Source: Hyphomicrobiales bacterium (GTDB taxonomy: Bacteria; Pseudomonadota; Alphaproteobacteria; Rhizobiales; Xanthobacteraceae). Taken from it: a DNA stretch of 61,591 bases. The notes beneath the pieces were generated by a model. That model had not been told where the DNA came from. It ran no database searches and saw only the letters and a program-made list of their open reading frames with translations. The first letter of the stretch is position 1; every line of letters begins with the position of its first letter. The stretch is from the NCBI GenBank assembly GCA_017305665.1, contig JAFKKH010000033.1, positions 1 through 61,591 on the forward strand, written 5' to 3'. Positions 16,919-25,232 of the stretch are shown here, in pieces. The position numbers and the translations under genes are program-made.

Positions 16919-18382
16919 TTATGCCGGAACAAACGGAGGCGAGCTTTGTCCGGCAATCTTCGACAGATCGCCTATCATCTCGAGTAACTGCCGACAATCG
17001 TGCTCAGCTCTCCGCTCCAGGACATTGGCGACCCCGAGCAACAAGCCGGAGCGGGTACGCTTCGCGTCTGCAAACCAGGGGGACAGAGGTGCGGGTTTGA
17101 TGCCCTCCGCCCACGCTTTGTTCATCAACGCCAAGTCGTCGAATCCGTCTGGCAACGGCAGGACTACTGACAACGCCGCCGGGATCGCCGTATCGATTCC
17201 AAGCGTCGCGAGCGTCTCCAGCAAGCATCGTCTTCGTTCGCTGTAGAGCCGTCGCGTCCGCCGGAGATGGCGCAAATAGTGACCTTCGCGCAGGAATTCG
17301 GCGAGCGCGAGCTGGACGGCCGCGTTAGGCGGTGCACCGAGCCAGGTGGCGATATCGATCAATTGACGGGCCAGCGGCATCGGCGCGACCAGGAACCCGA
17401 TGCCGACCATGGGGCTGATAGTTTTACTGAACGTCCCGAGGTGAATGACGCGATCGGCGCCGGCCCCCGATGCCAGTGCGTTTGCGGGCCGGCCCGAAAG
17501 ATGCAGCTCTGCAAGGTAATCATCTTCGATGATCCAAGCATCGGATTCTGTAGCCCAGCGAAGAAGTGCGGTCCGGCGCTGTGGCGATAGCGTCACTGCG
17601 CTTGGCGCCTGCTGTCCAGGTGTGACGACGGCGAAAGCGGCCCGCGGGGCTAGTTTGCGGCCACGCGAGACAACGAGTCCCTGATCATCGACCGGAACGG
17701 CAACAGTCCGGACGCCGGAAAGATCGAGTGCGAGCCGAGTCGCAGGGTAGCTGGGGTCTTCTACCCAAGCCTCCTTGCCCTTCGCATCAATGGTTTGGAG
17801 CGCGATCGCCAATCCAGCTCGAAAGCCTCCGGTCACGATAACCTGGTCGGGCGAGCATTCGATGCCTCGGGCGATGGCGACATGCGATGCAAGTGCGGAT
17901 CGCAACTCTATCGTGCCGCGCGAGTCCGAGTGGCCGGTCCGCAGCGCCGTGGCCTGCACCGCTTGCCGATTCAGGCGCGCCCAAAGAGTACCAGGGAATG
18001 CGTCGTGCGCGGGGACGCCCATCTGGAACACGAGTGGATCGCCGGAGCGATAAAAAGCATCCGGTGGCTGAAGCAGCTCGGCATCGGAGGTAGTGATCGG
18101 CGCGACCGAAGGCGGAAGCGGGTTGGCAACGCGGGTTCCTGCGGAGCCCGCCGTTACGAGAAGCTGTCGATCGATAAGCTTTTCGTAAGCCGCCTTCACG
18201 GTCCCGCGTGCGACTCCGAGTTGCGCTGCGAGGTCGCGCCATGAAGGCAACCGGCCTGCAGGATGAAGTGCGCCTTCGCTGATCGCGACTTCGATGTGGC
18301 GTGCGATCTGGTCGGCGAGTGTCGTGGGGCCGACGCGATCGAGCTCCAGATTGTCTATCGCCCAGCGCGGCGCATTGTCCAT
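16919..18382 (-). CDS. MocR/PdxR-family regulator (GntR domain plus aminotransferase domain)
   Basis: A 487-residue fusion. Residues about 20-90 form a GntR winged helix (LPSWRDLAAQLGVARGTVKA). The rest is a class-I aminotransferase-like domain binding pyridoxal phosphate, with the Schiff-base lysine in LGTFSKTISP and the aspartate region IIEDDYLAEL. Such proteins sense PLP or amino compounds and control adjacent genes. It begins four bases after the stop of the epimerase gene and precedes the membrane protein on the same strand, so these may be one operon. The controlled pathway is unclear. Confidence 0.9.
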   Translation of the reverse strand: MDNAPRWAIDNLELDRVGPTTLADQIARHIEVAISEGALHPAGRLPSWRDLAAQLGVARGTVKAAYEKLIDRQLLVTAGSAGTRVANPLPPSVAPITTSDAELLQPPDAFYRSGDPLVFQMGVPAHDAFPGTLWARLNRQAVQATALRTGHSDSRGTIELRSALASHVAIARGIECSPDQVIVTGGFRAGLAIALQTIDAKGKEAWVEDPSYPATRLALDLSGVRTVAVPVDDQGLVVSRGRKLAPRAAFAVVTPGQQAPSAVTLSPQRRTALLRWATESDAWIIEDDYLAELHLSGRPANALASGAGADRVIHLGTFSKTISPMVGIGFLVAPMPLARQLIDIATWLGAPPNAAVQLALAEFLREGHYLRHLRRTRRLYSERRRCLLETLATLGIDTAIPAALSVVLPLPDGFDDLALMNKAWAEGIKPAPLSPWFADAKRTRSGLLLGVANVLERRAEHDCRQLLEMIGDLSKIAGQSSPPFVPA

Positions 18383-18386
18383 GAGA

Positions 18387-19127
18387 TCAGCTACGCTCGG
18401 CGAGGCGGAAATCGGGACGCCAGCCGAGATCGGCGAGGGCCTTGTCGATCGTTACCGCGCCGCCGGGCTCGGCGATGTTGTACACGCCAGCGCGGCCGTG
18501 ATCGATGGCGAGGAATGCGGCATACGCCGCGGCGTCGACATGAACCGGCGCTGATCCGGTCGGCTCCGCCGACCATGTGCCGGTACCGTAGAGCTGGCCG
18601 TAGCGCAACACGATGCCGATGAATGCATCCTGCTTCAGTACAGCGTTCTCGAGTGGGACGACGCCTTCGGATACCGAAATCGCGCGGGTGCCTTCGGCAT
18701 GAATGTCCAGTGGGTCGTCTTCCAGAAACGGCAAATCCTTCGGCGCATAGGCCCAGGCGATGCTCTGCGCGATCAGGCGCTTGGTTCCGGCGGCGCGCGC
18801 CGCGGCGGCGAGGTTCGCTGTCCCCTCGCGGCGAAGGTGTGCATTGCGCTTTGTCGCCTTCTCGGGCGATTGCGGATCGATGCCTCCCGCAAGATCTGTG
18901 AGCTGGTGAATGACCACATCGGGCTCCGCGGTGACAACGGCACGTTCCAGCGCATCGCGGTCGAAGACGTCCACAACGACCGGGTTGACCCCTTGAGCCT
19001 TCAGCCTGGCTTCGCCCCCGCTCGTCCGCGTCGCACCGGTGACGGTGTGACCGGCTGCGCGAAGAAGGGGAATCAACGAATGGCCGATGACGCCGGTTGC
19101 CCCGGCCAGGAATACGCTCGTTGTCAT
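18387..19127 (-). CDS. NAD-dependent epimerase/dehydratase family protein
   Basis: A 246-residue Rossmann-fold protein starting with the nucleotide-binding motif FLAGATGVIGHSLIPLL. The middle contains SIAWAY where extended SDRs carry their active site, but a canonical YxxxK is not obvious, so it may be an atypical (NmrA-like) member or bind NAD(P) without classical catalysis. It lies 73 bases downstream of the Rrf2 regulator on the same strand. Rrf2 proteins often control a neighbouring NAD(P)-binding protein, so co-regulation is likely. Confidence 0.83.
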   Translation of the reverse strand: MTTSVFLAGATGVIGHSLIPLLRAAGHTVTGATRTSGGEARLKAQGVNPVVVDVFDRDALERAVVTAEPDVVIHQLTDLAGGIDPQSPEKATKRNAHLRREGTANLAAAARAAGTKRLIAQSIAWAYAPKDLPFLEDDPLDIHAEGTRAISVSEGVVPLENAVLKQDAFIGIVLRYGQLYGTGTWSAEPTGSAPVHVDAAAYAAFLAIDHGRAGVYNIAEPGGAVTIDKALADLGWRPDFRLAERS

Positions 19128-19200
19128 TGCATGTTACTCCGCAACCACCCAGGGCACGCGGCGCAGCCCAGAGCTCCGCCGCAGCGCGATCCCTCTGCAC

Positions 19201-19770
19201 CTACTCATTTTTAGCATTGGCGTTCGAGCCTGCGCGCGAGCGCATCGCAGTAATGCGGGCATCTTCGCGCGCGGTTTGGCGGTCAGCAAACCAGCCTCGC
19301 ACCTGTTTGGGGAAGCCGGCAGGCATGCCCTTGGCGAAAACCCCGTCCTGCAGATCGGCAAGGCTGGTCCTTGCCAGTTCCTCCCGCATGACTTTTTCGG
19401 CCCGCAACATTACGGCGTGGATGCCGCAGACACCCTTGGTCGACCATTTCGGGGGCTCGTCCTTGAACAGCACACATCGCCCCCGAATTTCCTGACAATC
19501 GAAGAGACGCTTAGGGCCTTCGACGGCATCGACCACGTCGAGCACGGTGATGGCGTTGGCCGGCCGAGCGAGGCGATAGCCGCCGCGGATTCCGCCGGTA
19601 GATTCGACGATCCCCGCCTTCTCCAGCCTCGGAAGAATTTTCTTCACAAAGGCCGGGGAGATGCCTTGGATCTCCGCAAGGTCACGGCCGCTCGGCGGCC
19701 GCTCGGGCGGATCGGCAATCCAGAGAAGGCAGTGCAGCGCGTATTCGACACCTGTTCCGATGAATGACAT
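19201..19770 (-). CDS. Rrf2-family transcriptional regulator
   Basis: A 189-residue regulator. The N-terminal winged helix reads GVEYALHCLLWIA, then GRDLAEIQGISPAFVKKILP and a wing GGIRGGYRLAR. Three cysteines follow (FDC, RGRC, GVCG), spaced roughly like the cluster ligands of IscR/NsrR, so an Fe-S or thiol sensor is possible. The ATG at 19768-19770 is chosen over longer in-frame starts because family members begin at this point. A perfect inverted repeat ends eight bases upstream of it, indicating autoregulation. The C-terminal tail after residue 150 is longer than in many relatives. Confidence 0.88.
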   Translation of the reverse strand: MSFIGTGVEYALHCLLWIADPPERPPSGRDLAEIQGISPAFVKKILPRLEKAGIVESTGGIRGGYRLARPANAITVLDVVDAVEGPKRLFDCQEIRGRCVLFKDEPPKWSTKGVCGIHAVMLRAEKVMREELARTSLADLQDGVFAKGMPAGFPKQVRGWFADRQTAREDARITAMRSRAGSNANAKNE

Positions 19771-19777
19771 AACGGAT

Positions 19778-19807
19778 ACAATAACAGTCTCTGTTATTGT
19801 CAGGCAA
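19778..19807 (-). promoter_or_regulatory. Perfect palindromic operator and promoter of the Rrf2 gene
   Basis: ACAATAACAG (19778-19787), TCT, CTGTTATTGT (19791-19800): ten-base arms that match exactly. On the minus strand a -35-like TTGCCT (19802-19807) and a -10-like TATTGT (19783-19778) flank and overlap it with an 18-base spacer, so a bound regulator would block the promoter. The start codon follows almost at once, so the transcript would be nearly leaderless if this -10 is right. Confidence 0.7.
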
Positions 19808-19869
19808 GTCCGAACACTAGCACCGGCCGGCTGTCGAGGTATGGACAGCCGACCGGACAAGCGGGTGCT

Positions 19870-20301
19870 TCACTTCTCATAGCTGGTCAGCTTATCGATA
19901 TCAGCGGTGTCGACCACGAAGATGGCGAGCAGGCTCGCAGGTTCGGTGTCGCTGGCGTTCTCGCTGATGGCGTGATGGGCGCCGCCCGGCGGCTCCGTCC
20001 AATGTTCTCCAGCGCGGAACACCTGCGTCTTGCCGTCATTCACCTTGCTTCGGATCGCGCCTGAAAGGACGTAGCCGGTGATGAAGGCGGATTTTGCGTG
20101 GGTATGCGCCGGCGATTTGCCGCCGGGGGGATAGCTCACGACGATGCCGATGAGGCTCTTGCCTGGAATGTTCGGTATTGCTTCCTGGAAAGCCGCTTTC
20201 ACGGATTGCGACTCTTGCGCGGCGGGCTTCGCCGCTGCGAGTCCCGGCCAGGCCGTTGCGGCAGCTAGTGTCGCTGCCAGGATGATCGATGGAATCTTCA
20301 T
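19870..20301 (-). CDS. Exported cupin-domain protein
   Basis: A 143-residue protein. MKIPSIILAATLAAATAWPG followed by LAAAKPA is a signal peptide. The mature part is a single cupin barrel: PPGGKSPAHTHAKSAFITGY is motif 1 with its metal-binding histidines, and GEHWTEPPGGAHH is motif 2. Cupins bind a metal and can be dioxygenases, isomerases or small-molecule binders; here it acts in the periplasm. AGAGGAGAAGGAAG stands directly before the ATG on the minus strand. It lies upstream of the Rrf2 gene in the same direction but has its own leader. Confidence 0.83.
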   Translation of the reverse strand: MKIPSIILAATLAAATAWPGLAAAKPAAQESQSVKAAFQEAIPNIPGKSLIGIVVSYPPGGKSPAHTHAKSAFITGYVLSGAIRSKVNDGKTQVFRAGEHWTEPPGGAHHAISENASDTEPASLLAIFVVDTADIDKLTSYEK

Positions 20302-20501
20302 CTTCCTTCTCCTCTGTTCTGGCTGAGGGTGACGGTGATCGTCAGCCCTCGGCCGTTTCCGTGCCACACCATCTCCAGGAGCGCCCTACCACTCAGCCAG
20401 TGTCACCGCCCCGCCGAGATCACTCGAGTTGCACCTCGCGCGAGGCCAGCCCGCCTCGAAATAGAACTTGATGGCCGGGCATTTCTCTTCCCGGCAGGTC
20501 G

Positions 20502-20891
20502 TCAGAGAACGAGCTTCAGCCAACCGTACAGAACGGGTGGCAGCACTAGGTCGGCACAAAGAATGCCGATGATCGCCGGCGATGGTGCGCCATGCAGAAT
20601 CCATGAGACCGCACGCGCAATGCCTGCAGCGAAAAGGACCGCCAGCGTCGCGACGATCATCGGCTGATACCGGTGAAGGTTGCTCGTGGAAACGAGCAGC
20701 ACAACGCCAAAAAGAGCGAAGGTCACTCCATAGAAGCGATTCTGGCTGTCGATTGACGGGCTCTTTGACATCTCCGGGGTGATTGGAGAGCCGAGCAATG
20801 CGTCCGCGCCTATTCCCAAAAAGAGATGCAGCGCGGATACGGCGATAAATGCGGCCGAGATGATCCATAAGACGACGATGAATGCTTGCAT
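20502..20891 (-). CDS. DUF4345-like small membrane protein
   Basis: A 129-residue protein with four hydrophobic segments (about residues 3-25, 45-65, 72-92, 100-125). The pattern HLFLGIGADALLGSP, then SIDSQNRFYGVTFALFG, matches the uncharacterised DUF4345 family. GGGAGAG stands before the ATG (20889-20891). It is next to the AhpD-like gene (20917) on the same strand and probably co-transcribed with it. No biochemical role is known to me. The 200 bases between this gene and the cupin gene hold nothing intact. Confidence 0.75.
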   Translation of the reverse strand: MQAFIVVLWIISAAFIAVSALHLFLGIGADALLGSPITPEMSKSPSIDSQNRFYGVTFALFGVVLLVSTSNLHRYQPMIVATLAVLFAAGIARAVSWILHGAPSPAIIGILCADLVLPPVLYGWLKLVL

Positions 20892-20916
20892 TGGTCGCTC
20901 TCCCGTTATTGAGGCA

Positions 20917-21384
20917 TTACTTATCCGACGAAAGAGCGGCTTGAGGTGGCCGGCGAAAGCCGATCGCCATGCGATTGAAGGCATTCATCAGCCCGATAGC
21001 GATGGTCAGGTCGACGATCTCCTTGTCATTGAAGACGGCGGAGACGGCTTGAAACTCGTTGTCTGGAATGACTGTTTCCGCGACGCGGGTGACGGTCTCG
21101 GCCCAACGCAACGCGGCGTGCTCGCGCTCATCGAACACCGGACCTGCCTCGTGCCAGACTTGGACCAGCGCCAGCTTTTCTGGAGCGACGTCGTTCTTGA
21201 CAAGATCGCGGGTGTGCAGATCGAGACAGTAGGCACAGCCGTTAATCTGCGAGACGCGCAGATATACGAGCTGCACCAGCGTGTCATCGAGGCCGGATTG
21301 CATGATGTAGCCATAAACGCCGCCCAGCGCCTTGTAGCCGGCTGGAGCGACCTTTTCGTAGTCAATTGAATGCTCACCAGTCAC
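20917..21384 (-). CDS. Carboxymuconolactone decarboxylase/AhpD-like protein
   Basis: A 155-residue AhpD-fold protein: IDYEKVAPAGYKALGGVYGY, the redox motif NGCAYCLDLHT with CxxC and following His, then a second helical half ending MNAFNRMAIGFRRPP. Such proteins act in peroxide defence with a CxxC pair. I chose the GTG at 21382-21384 (MTGEHSIDYEK) because the conserved domain begins just after it. An AAGGA site upstream is better spaced for a GTG seven bases downstream in another frame, so the start, or even a small frameshift at the very 5' end, remains open. Confidence 0.8.
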   Translation of the reverse strand: MTGEHSIDYEKVAPAGYKALGGVYGYIMQSGLDDTLVQLVYLRVSQINGCAYCLDLHTRDLVKNDVAPEKLALVQVWHEAGPVFDEREHAALRWAETVTRVAETVIPDNEFQAVSAVFNDKEIVDLTIAIGLMNAFNRMAIGFRRPPQAALSSDK

Positions 21385-21592
21385 TTCCTTGCAGGTCAAA
21401 GTCGTCTGCGTCGCGCGAGGGTGCCTCCTACTCAGGCGAGACAACAGAACCAGAAACAGCTTATCGCAATGGACCATTGGCGCGCCCCGCGCGGCCGGCT
21501 TGGTCCACTCTGGTTGAAGATTCCTGGCCCTGATCGAGCCGGGACGCGGAGGATAATTCTTCACGAATGCTGGCCAATTCGTGAGGAGCCCA

Positions 21593-22063
21593 ATGCAAGA
21601 CCAACGCGCCACGACGCTGCCCGACGGGATCGTCCTACGACACGCGCACGGCCCGGACGACTTAAAGGCCTGCTTTCCCGTGATCTCGCTTCTGAGGCCC
21701 AGCCTCAAGAGCGCCGAACATTGGGAAGAGCGCGCATCAGAAATGGCGACGTTCGGCTACCGCGTCCTCGCCGCGTGGGAAGGAGGCCGGGTCGTCGCTG
21801 TGGCCGGATATCGGATCATGGAAAATCTGATCCATGGCCATTTCCTCTATGTCGATGATCTGGTTACGGCCGAGAATGAGAGAGGGAAAGGACTCGGAGC
21901 TGCCCTTCTCACAGAGCTGTCCGCGATCGGTGTCGACGAATATTGCAATCGCCTTGTGCTCGACACCGCGGCGACGAATGCGAACGCTCGTCGCTTCTAC
22001 AAGCGCGAAGGGCTGTTCGACGTGGTGGTTGGATTTGTAAAGCCGTTGGGGAAGTCGGCATGA
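21593..22063 (+). CDS. GNAT-family N-acetyltransferase
   Basis: A 156-residue acetyltransferase with the acetyl-CoA pyrophosphate-binding loop ENERGKGLGAALL (R/QxxGxG/A) and the ensuing LVLDTAATNANARRFYKREG, both classic for GNAT proteins. It acetylates an unknown small molecule or protein amine in the cytoplasm. The ATG at 21593 is preceded by GAGGAG. Its stop overlaps the start of the azoreductase gene (ATGA), so the two are translationally coupled. Confidence 0.9.
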   Translation: MQDQRATTLPDGIVLRHAHGPDDLKACFPVISLLRPSLKSAEHWEERASEMATFGYRVLAAWEGGRVVAVAGYRIMENLIHGHFLYVDDLVTAENERGKGLGAALLTELSAIGVDEYCNRLVLDTAATNANARRFYKREGLFDVVVGFVKPLGKSA

Positions 22064-22707
22064 ACATTCTCCACATTGATTGCAGCCCGCGTCCGGACTC
22101 TCACAGCCGCCAGCTTTCGGCGTCGATCGTGGAAAAACTCCTGGCCGTCGCGCCCGACGCAACCATCATCCGACGCGACCTGGTCGCCGATCCGTTACCC
22201 CACACCACGTCCGACTATGCGGCCGCGTTGTCGTCGGCAGCGGGGATGCTGGCCGCATCGAGTGACGCGTTGGAGTTGTCCGAACGGCTGATCCGCGAAG
22301 TCGAGGTGGCCGACGTCGTCGTCGTCGGCACACCCATGAACAACTTCACTGTTCCCTCGGTCCTGAAAGCGTGGATCGACCAACTCTTGCGGGTCGGTCG
22401 AACGATCAAGCCAACACCGGAAGGCAAGGTCGGGATGCTGCGCGACCGCCCCGTCTACTTCGGGATCGCCTCAGGGAGCGTCTTCACGGGCGAGAGGGCC
22501 AATCAACCGGATTTCCTCACGCCCTACCTGACACTCGCCTTCGGTTGCGTGGGCCTCAAGACCCTTCAATTCCTTCCCATCCAGGCCACGGCGTTCCTCG
22601 ATCCGGAGCAAGCTGCGGCCGCGAGGAAAACGACGTTGGCGGCGCTCGATCTAACGGTGATTAGGGAATTCAGGCTACCGACCGGCGCGCGTCTCGGCGC
22701 TCGGTGA
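22060..22707 (+). CDS. azoR: FMN-dependent NADH-azoreductase
   Basis: A 215-residue flavodoxin-like quinone reductase of the AzoR/AcpD type. Markers are the FMN phosphate loop IDCSPRPDSHSRQLS, the segment PMNNFTVPSVLKAWIDQLLR and the GVFTGE-like SGSVFTGERA. These enzymes reduce quinones and azo bonds with NADH through bound FMN and protect against thiol or quinone stress. The ATG is fused to the acetyltransferase stop. The gene is normal in length with no sign of damage. Confidence 0.9.
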   Translation: MNILHIDCSPRPDSHSRQLSASIVEKLLAVAPDATIIRRDLVADPLPHTTSDYAAALSSAAGMLAASSDALELSERLIREVEVADVVVVGTPMNNFTVPSVLKAWIDQLLRVGRTIKPTPEGKVGMLRDRPVYFGIASGSVFTGERANQPDFLTPYLTLAFGCVGLKTLQFLPIQATAFLDPEQAAAARKTTLAALDLTVIREFRLPTGARLGAR

Positions 22708-22858
22708 TCGTCAATATGGGGCTGGCGGCATCCATGTCGGCCCTTCCGCACTCCCGCCGCTGCAACAGCCAATGGTGCCGAGCGTGGCGGTGGCCGAACT
22801 ATTCCGGCGCGTAGGGCTGGCTGAACCTCCGATATCTCAAAAATCAGGGCAAAGGGAA

Positions 22859-23749
22859 GTGTCGAACCGGCGTGTTGAAATTATCGGGGGCGGCCTTGCT
22901 GGCCTGCTCGCAGCAATCGAATTGTCGAAGAACGGCATCGAGGTGGCCGTGCTGGAGGCCGCGGGCCAGTTTGGTGGTCGGGCTCGAACGCGGGATGTCG
23001 ACGGCTTCCTATTTAACCGAGGTCCGCATGCGCTATATTGCAATGGCGCATTGAAGAGAGAGCTTGATAGGCTTGGCATCCCGTATTCCGGTGGACGATC
23101 TCTGTCAGGTGCAAGGCAGGCCATCGCGGTGGGGAAGCTGCATCACCTGCCAACGACATTGGGATCAATCGTAAGGACGTCCCTCTTCAGCGTCCGCGAC
23201 AAGATTTCCTACACACGCATTTTCAAGACAGTCATGGATGGCGCAACCGGCTCCGGGTCATTCGCGGACTGGTTGGACGAGCAGCGTGTGTCGCCTATGG
23301 TTCGTTCTGCCGTCGAGGCGATGGGGCGGCTCTCCAGCTACGTCAATGGCGCCGCCGACGTTTCAGCCCGCGCGCTCCTGGATCAGATACGTCTGACGAC
23401 GGCCGGAACAATCTACGTCGATGGAGGGTGGGTCAGCCTTGTGAATGGCCTCATCGAGGCCGCGCGAGCTTCGGGGGTCGAACTCAACGACAAGGCGCCG
23501 GTTGCCAAGGTGAACTGCGCCACAGGACGGCTCGAACTAGTTCTGGGCAACGGGGAGACCCGGAAAGCTGACGCGGTCATAATGGCGATCGACCCGAAGG
23601 CCGCAGCGGCATTGGTGCCAGAAGTGACCTCATTGGCGAGAGAGGCGAGGGAAGTCCGCACCGTGCGCGCGAACTCGGGTTGCGGCGCCTGCCGCCGAAA
23701 GAAAACGACTTCGCACTTGGAATCGACGCGGCTCGTCAGTCGGCCGTGA
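22859..23749 (+). pseudogene. FAD-dependent amine oxidase/phytoene desaturase-like, frameshifted and truncated
   Basis: The reading frame opens with the FAD dinucleotide motif EIIGGGLAGLLAAIELSKNG and LEAAGQFGGRARTRD, typical of NAD(P)/FAD amine oxidase-like proteins, and runs about 270 codons. Near 23670 the family pattern jumps to another frame, where GLRRLPPKENDFALGIDAAR continues, and near 23750 it stops in a fragment of a chloride channel gene. The last third of the enzyme is missing. A GTG at 22859 with GGGAA upstream is the likely original start; an in-frame upstream start at 22772 is possible. Confidence 0.78.
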
Positions 23750-24045
23750 AGGCCCGATCATCCAGATCGGTTCAGCGCTCGGTTCGACACTGGGCCAGAT
23801 CATCCGCATGCCGGTCGGCCAGCGCATCGCGCTGGTGGCTTCTGGCGCGGGCGCAGGTATCGCCGCGACTCACGCCGATCGGCGGAGTGATGTTCGCGAG
23901 CGAACTGATGATGCCGGAAGTGAGCGTCAGCACCTTTTTTCCAGTGGCAATCGCGATCGGTGCAGCGACGTTCGTGGGGCGCTGGTTCATCGGCCAGCAG
24001 CCGGCTTTTCTCGTGTGTGGATCAGCTCGCCAATTGTCTTCGTGA
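23750..24045 (+). pseudogene. Fragment of a ClC-type chloride channel gene
   Basis: Two frames together read like the central part of a ClC voltage-gated chloride channel: EGPIIQIGSALGSTLGQIIR, MPVGQRIALVASGAGAGIAA, a frame change near 23870, then TPIGGVMFASELMMPEVSVS and VGRWFIG. GREGP and the GxGIAATFxxPIGG region are conserved in intact channels. Both ends are missing and a small deletion has shifted the frame, so it is a relic. The remaining 24046-24265 holds nothing recognisable. Confidence 0.72.
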
Positions 24046-24265
24046 ATTATCACACGCGAATGCGGCGGATATCGCGCTCGGCCAGTCCGGGCCTTTCGTG
24101 CATTCAATCTTCCAGCCATATAGCCGGAGCCTTAGCGTTGCGCTGCCGAACAAATTCCATTCATATGGTATCGGCTCGGGTTCGCAAGCCAGCGCGCTTG
24201 AACAGCGAGACAACCGACGAGAAGCTGTTCGCGCTAATACGCTTCTGGTACGACGGGAGGACAAG

Positions 24266-24580
24266 ATGCTGACGATTACTGCGATCATCCGGGTCAAGAA
24301 GGGCGAAGAGACCGTCATGCGTGATGCGCTGTTCGACGTCGCTAGGAACGTTGCTGCGAATGAACCGGAAACGGTCGGCTACCACATCTCGCAAGATCCG
24401 TCCGATCCCTGCGTCTTTACGACGTACGAGCGCTACGCGGATCGGGCGGCGATGGACTATCACAACAATTCGGAGACGGTCGCTCGCTTCTTCGGGATCG
24501 CCAAACCGATTCTCGATGGTGCCGTGACGCTCGTAACTGGCACCGAAATTTTCGCTAAGCCCGACGCTCGCTCATCCTAG
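24266..24580 (+). CDS. Antibiotic biosynthesis monooxygenase (ABM) domain protein
   Basis: A 104-residue ferredoxin-like dimeric alpha/beta-barrel protein: MLTITAIIRVKKGEETVMRD, then DPCVFTTYERYADRAAMDYH with the usual HxxS-like region. ABM proteins include quinol monooxygenases such as YgiN and haem-degrading enzymes; most members have no defined substrate. GGGAGG precedes the ATG at 24266. It stands alone after the ClC fragment and points toward the convergent amiR gene. Confidence 0.85.
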   Translation: MLTITAIIRVKKGEETVMRDALFDVARNVAANEPETVGYHISQDPSDPCVFTTYERYADRAAMDYHNNSETVARFFGIAKPILDGAVTLVTGTEIFAKPDARSS

Positions 24581-24644
24581 GCCAGGGTAGGGTGATCAAT
24601 CCTCGCGGCAAGTTCTTCAAGCGAAGTTCGGCGGCGTGCCGTAG

Positions 24645-25232
24645 TTATCCCGTCGCGCGGGGCAGGTTGCCTTTCGCGGCGATCTCCGCGGACATCTGTT
24701 CGATCGTCTTTCGCTGCTCCATGGCGGCGCGCCGGATCAAGGCGAAGGCCGCCGGTTCAGCGACGGCATGCGAATGCATCACCTGAAGGACAGCGGCGAG
24801 CACGATACGGCGCGAGCGAAGGCGCTCCTCGAGCTTGACAATTTGTTGCTTTAGCTCGTTGGTTCGCTCGCTTCGTTCAAAGGCCATGACCAGCGCCGCG
24901 TAGATGCCGGCGGAACGCAGCGGCTTGACCAGGAACGATGCCGGGTCGAGTTCGAATACGAGCTTCAATCGGCTCGGTGTTTCTGTGCCCAATAGCGCAA
25001 TGACGGATCCTGCTCCGGAAAGAGTGCGCCGCATTGTCGGATTGAGCGGCAGGAATTCGTCGTCGATTAGAATAACGTCCGCGTGGCGTCCCGATGCGTG
25101 GTCGAAGCCTCCGTTCCAGATATCGATGCCGAGACGTTCGAATTGCCGCCTGACGATCGACAGGTCGCGCTCGTCTTTGATGGCAACGAGAGCCTTGCGG
25201 CCGCGGAGGGAAAATGAAGACGGTTTGCTCAT
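24645..25232 (-). CDS. amiR: ANTAR-domain antitermination regulator AmiR
   Basis: A 195-residue response-regulator-like protein: an N-terminal pseudo-receiver domain, a coiled-coil linker (about residues 118-135) and a C-terminal three-helix ANTAR domain (RRIVLAAVLQVMHSHAVAEP, then AFALIRRAAMEQRKTIEQMS). AmiR of Pseudomonas binds the leader RNA of the amidase operon and prevents termination unless held by AmiC. Its ATG overlaps the amiC stop (25229-25232). The probable target is the terminator at 26660-26700 before the divergent amidase gene. Confidence 0.9.
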   Translation of the reverse strand: MSKPSSFSLRGRKALVAIKDERDLSIVRRQFERLGIDIWNGGFDHASGRHADVILIDDEFLPLNPTMRRTLSGAGSVIALLGTETPSRLKLVFELDPASFLVKPLRSAGIYAALVMAFERSERTNELKQQIVKLEERLRSRRIVLAAVLQVMHSHAVAEPAAFALIRRAAMEQRKTIEQMSAEIAAKGNLPRATG

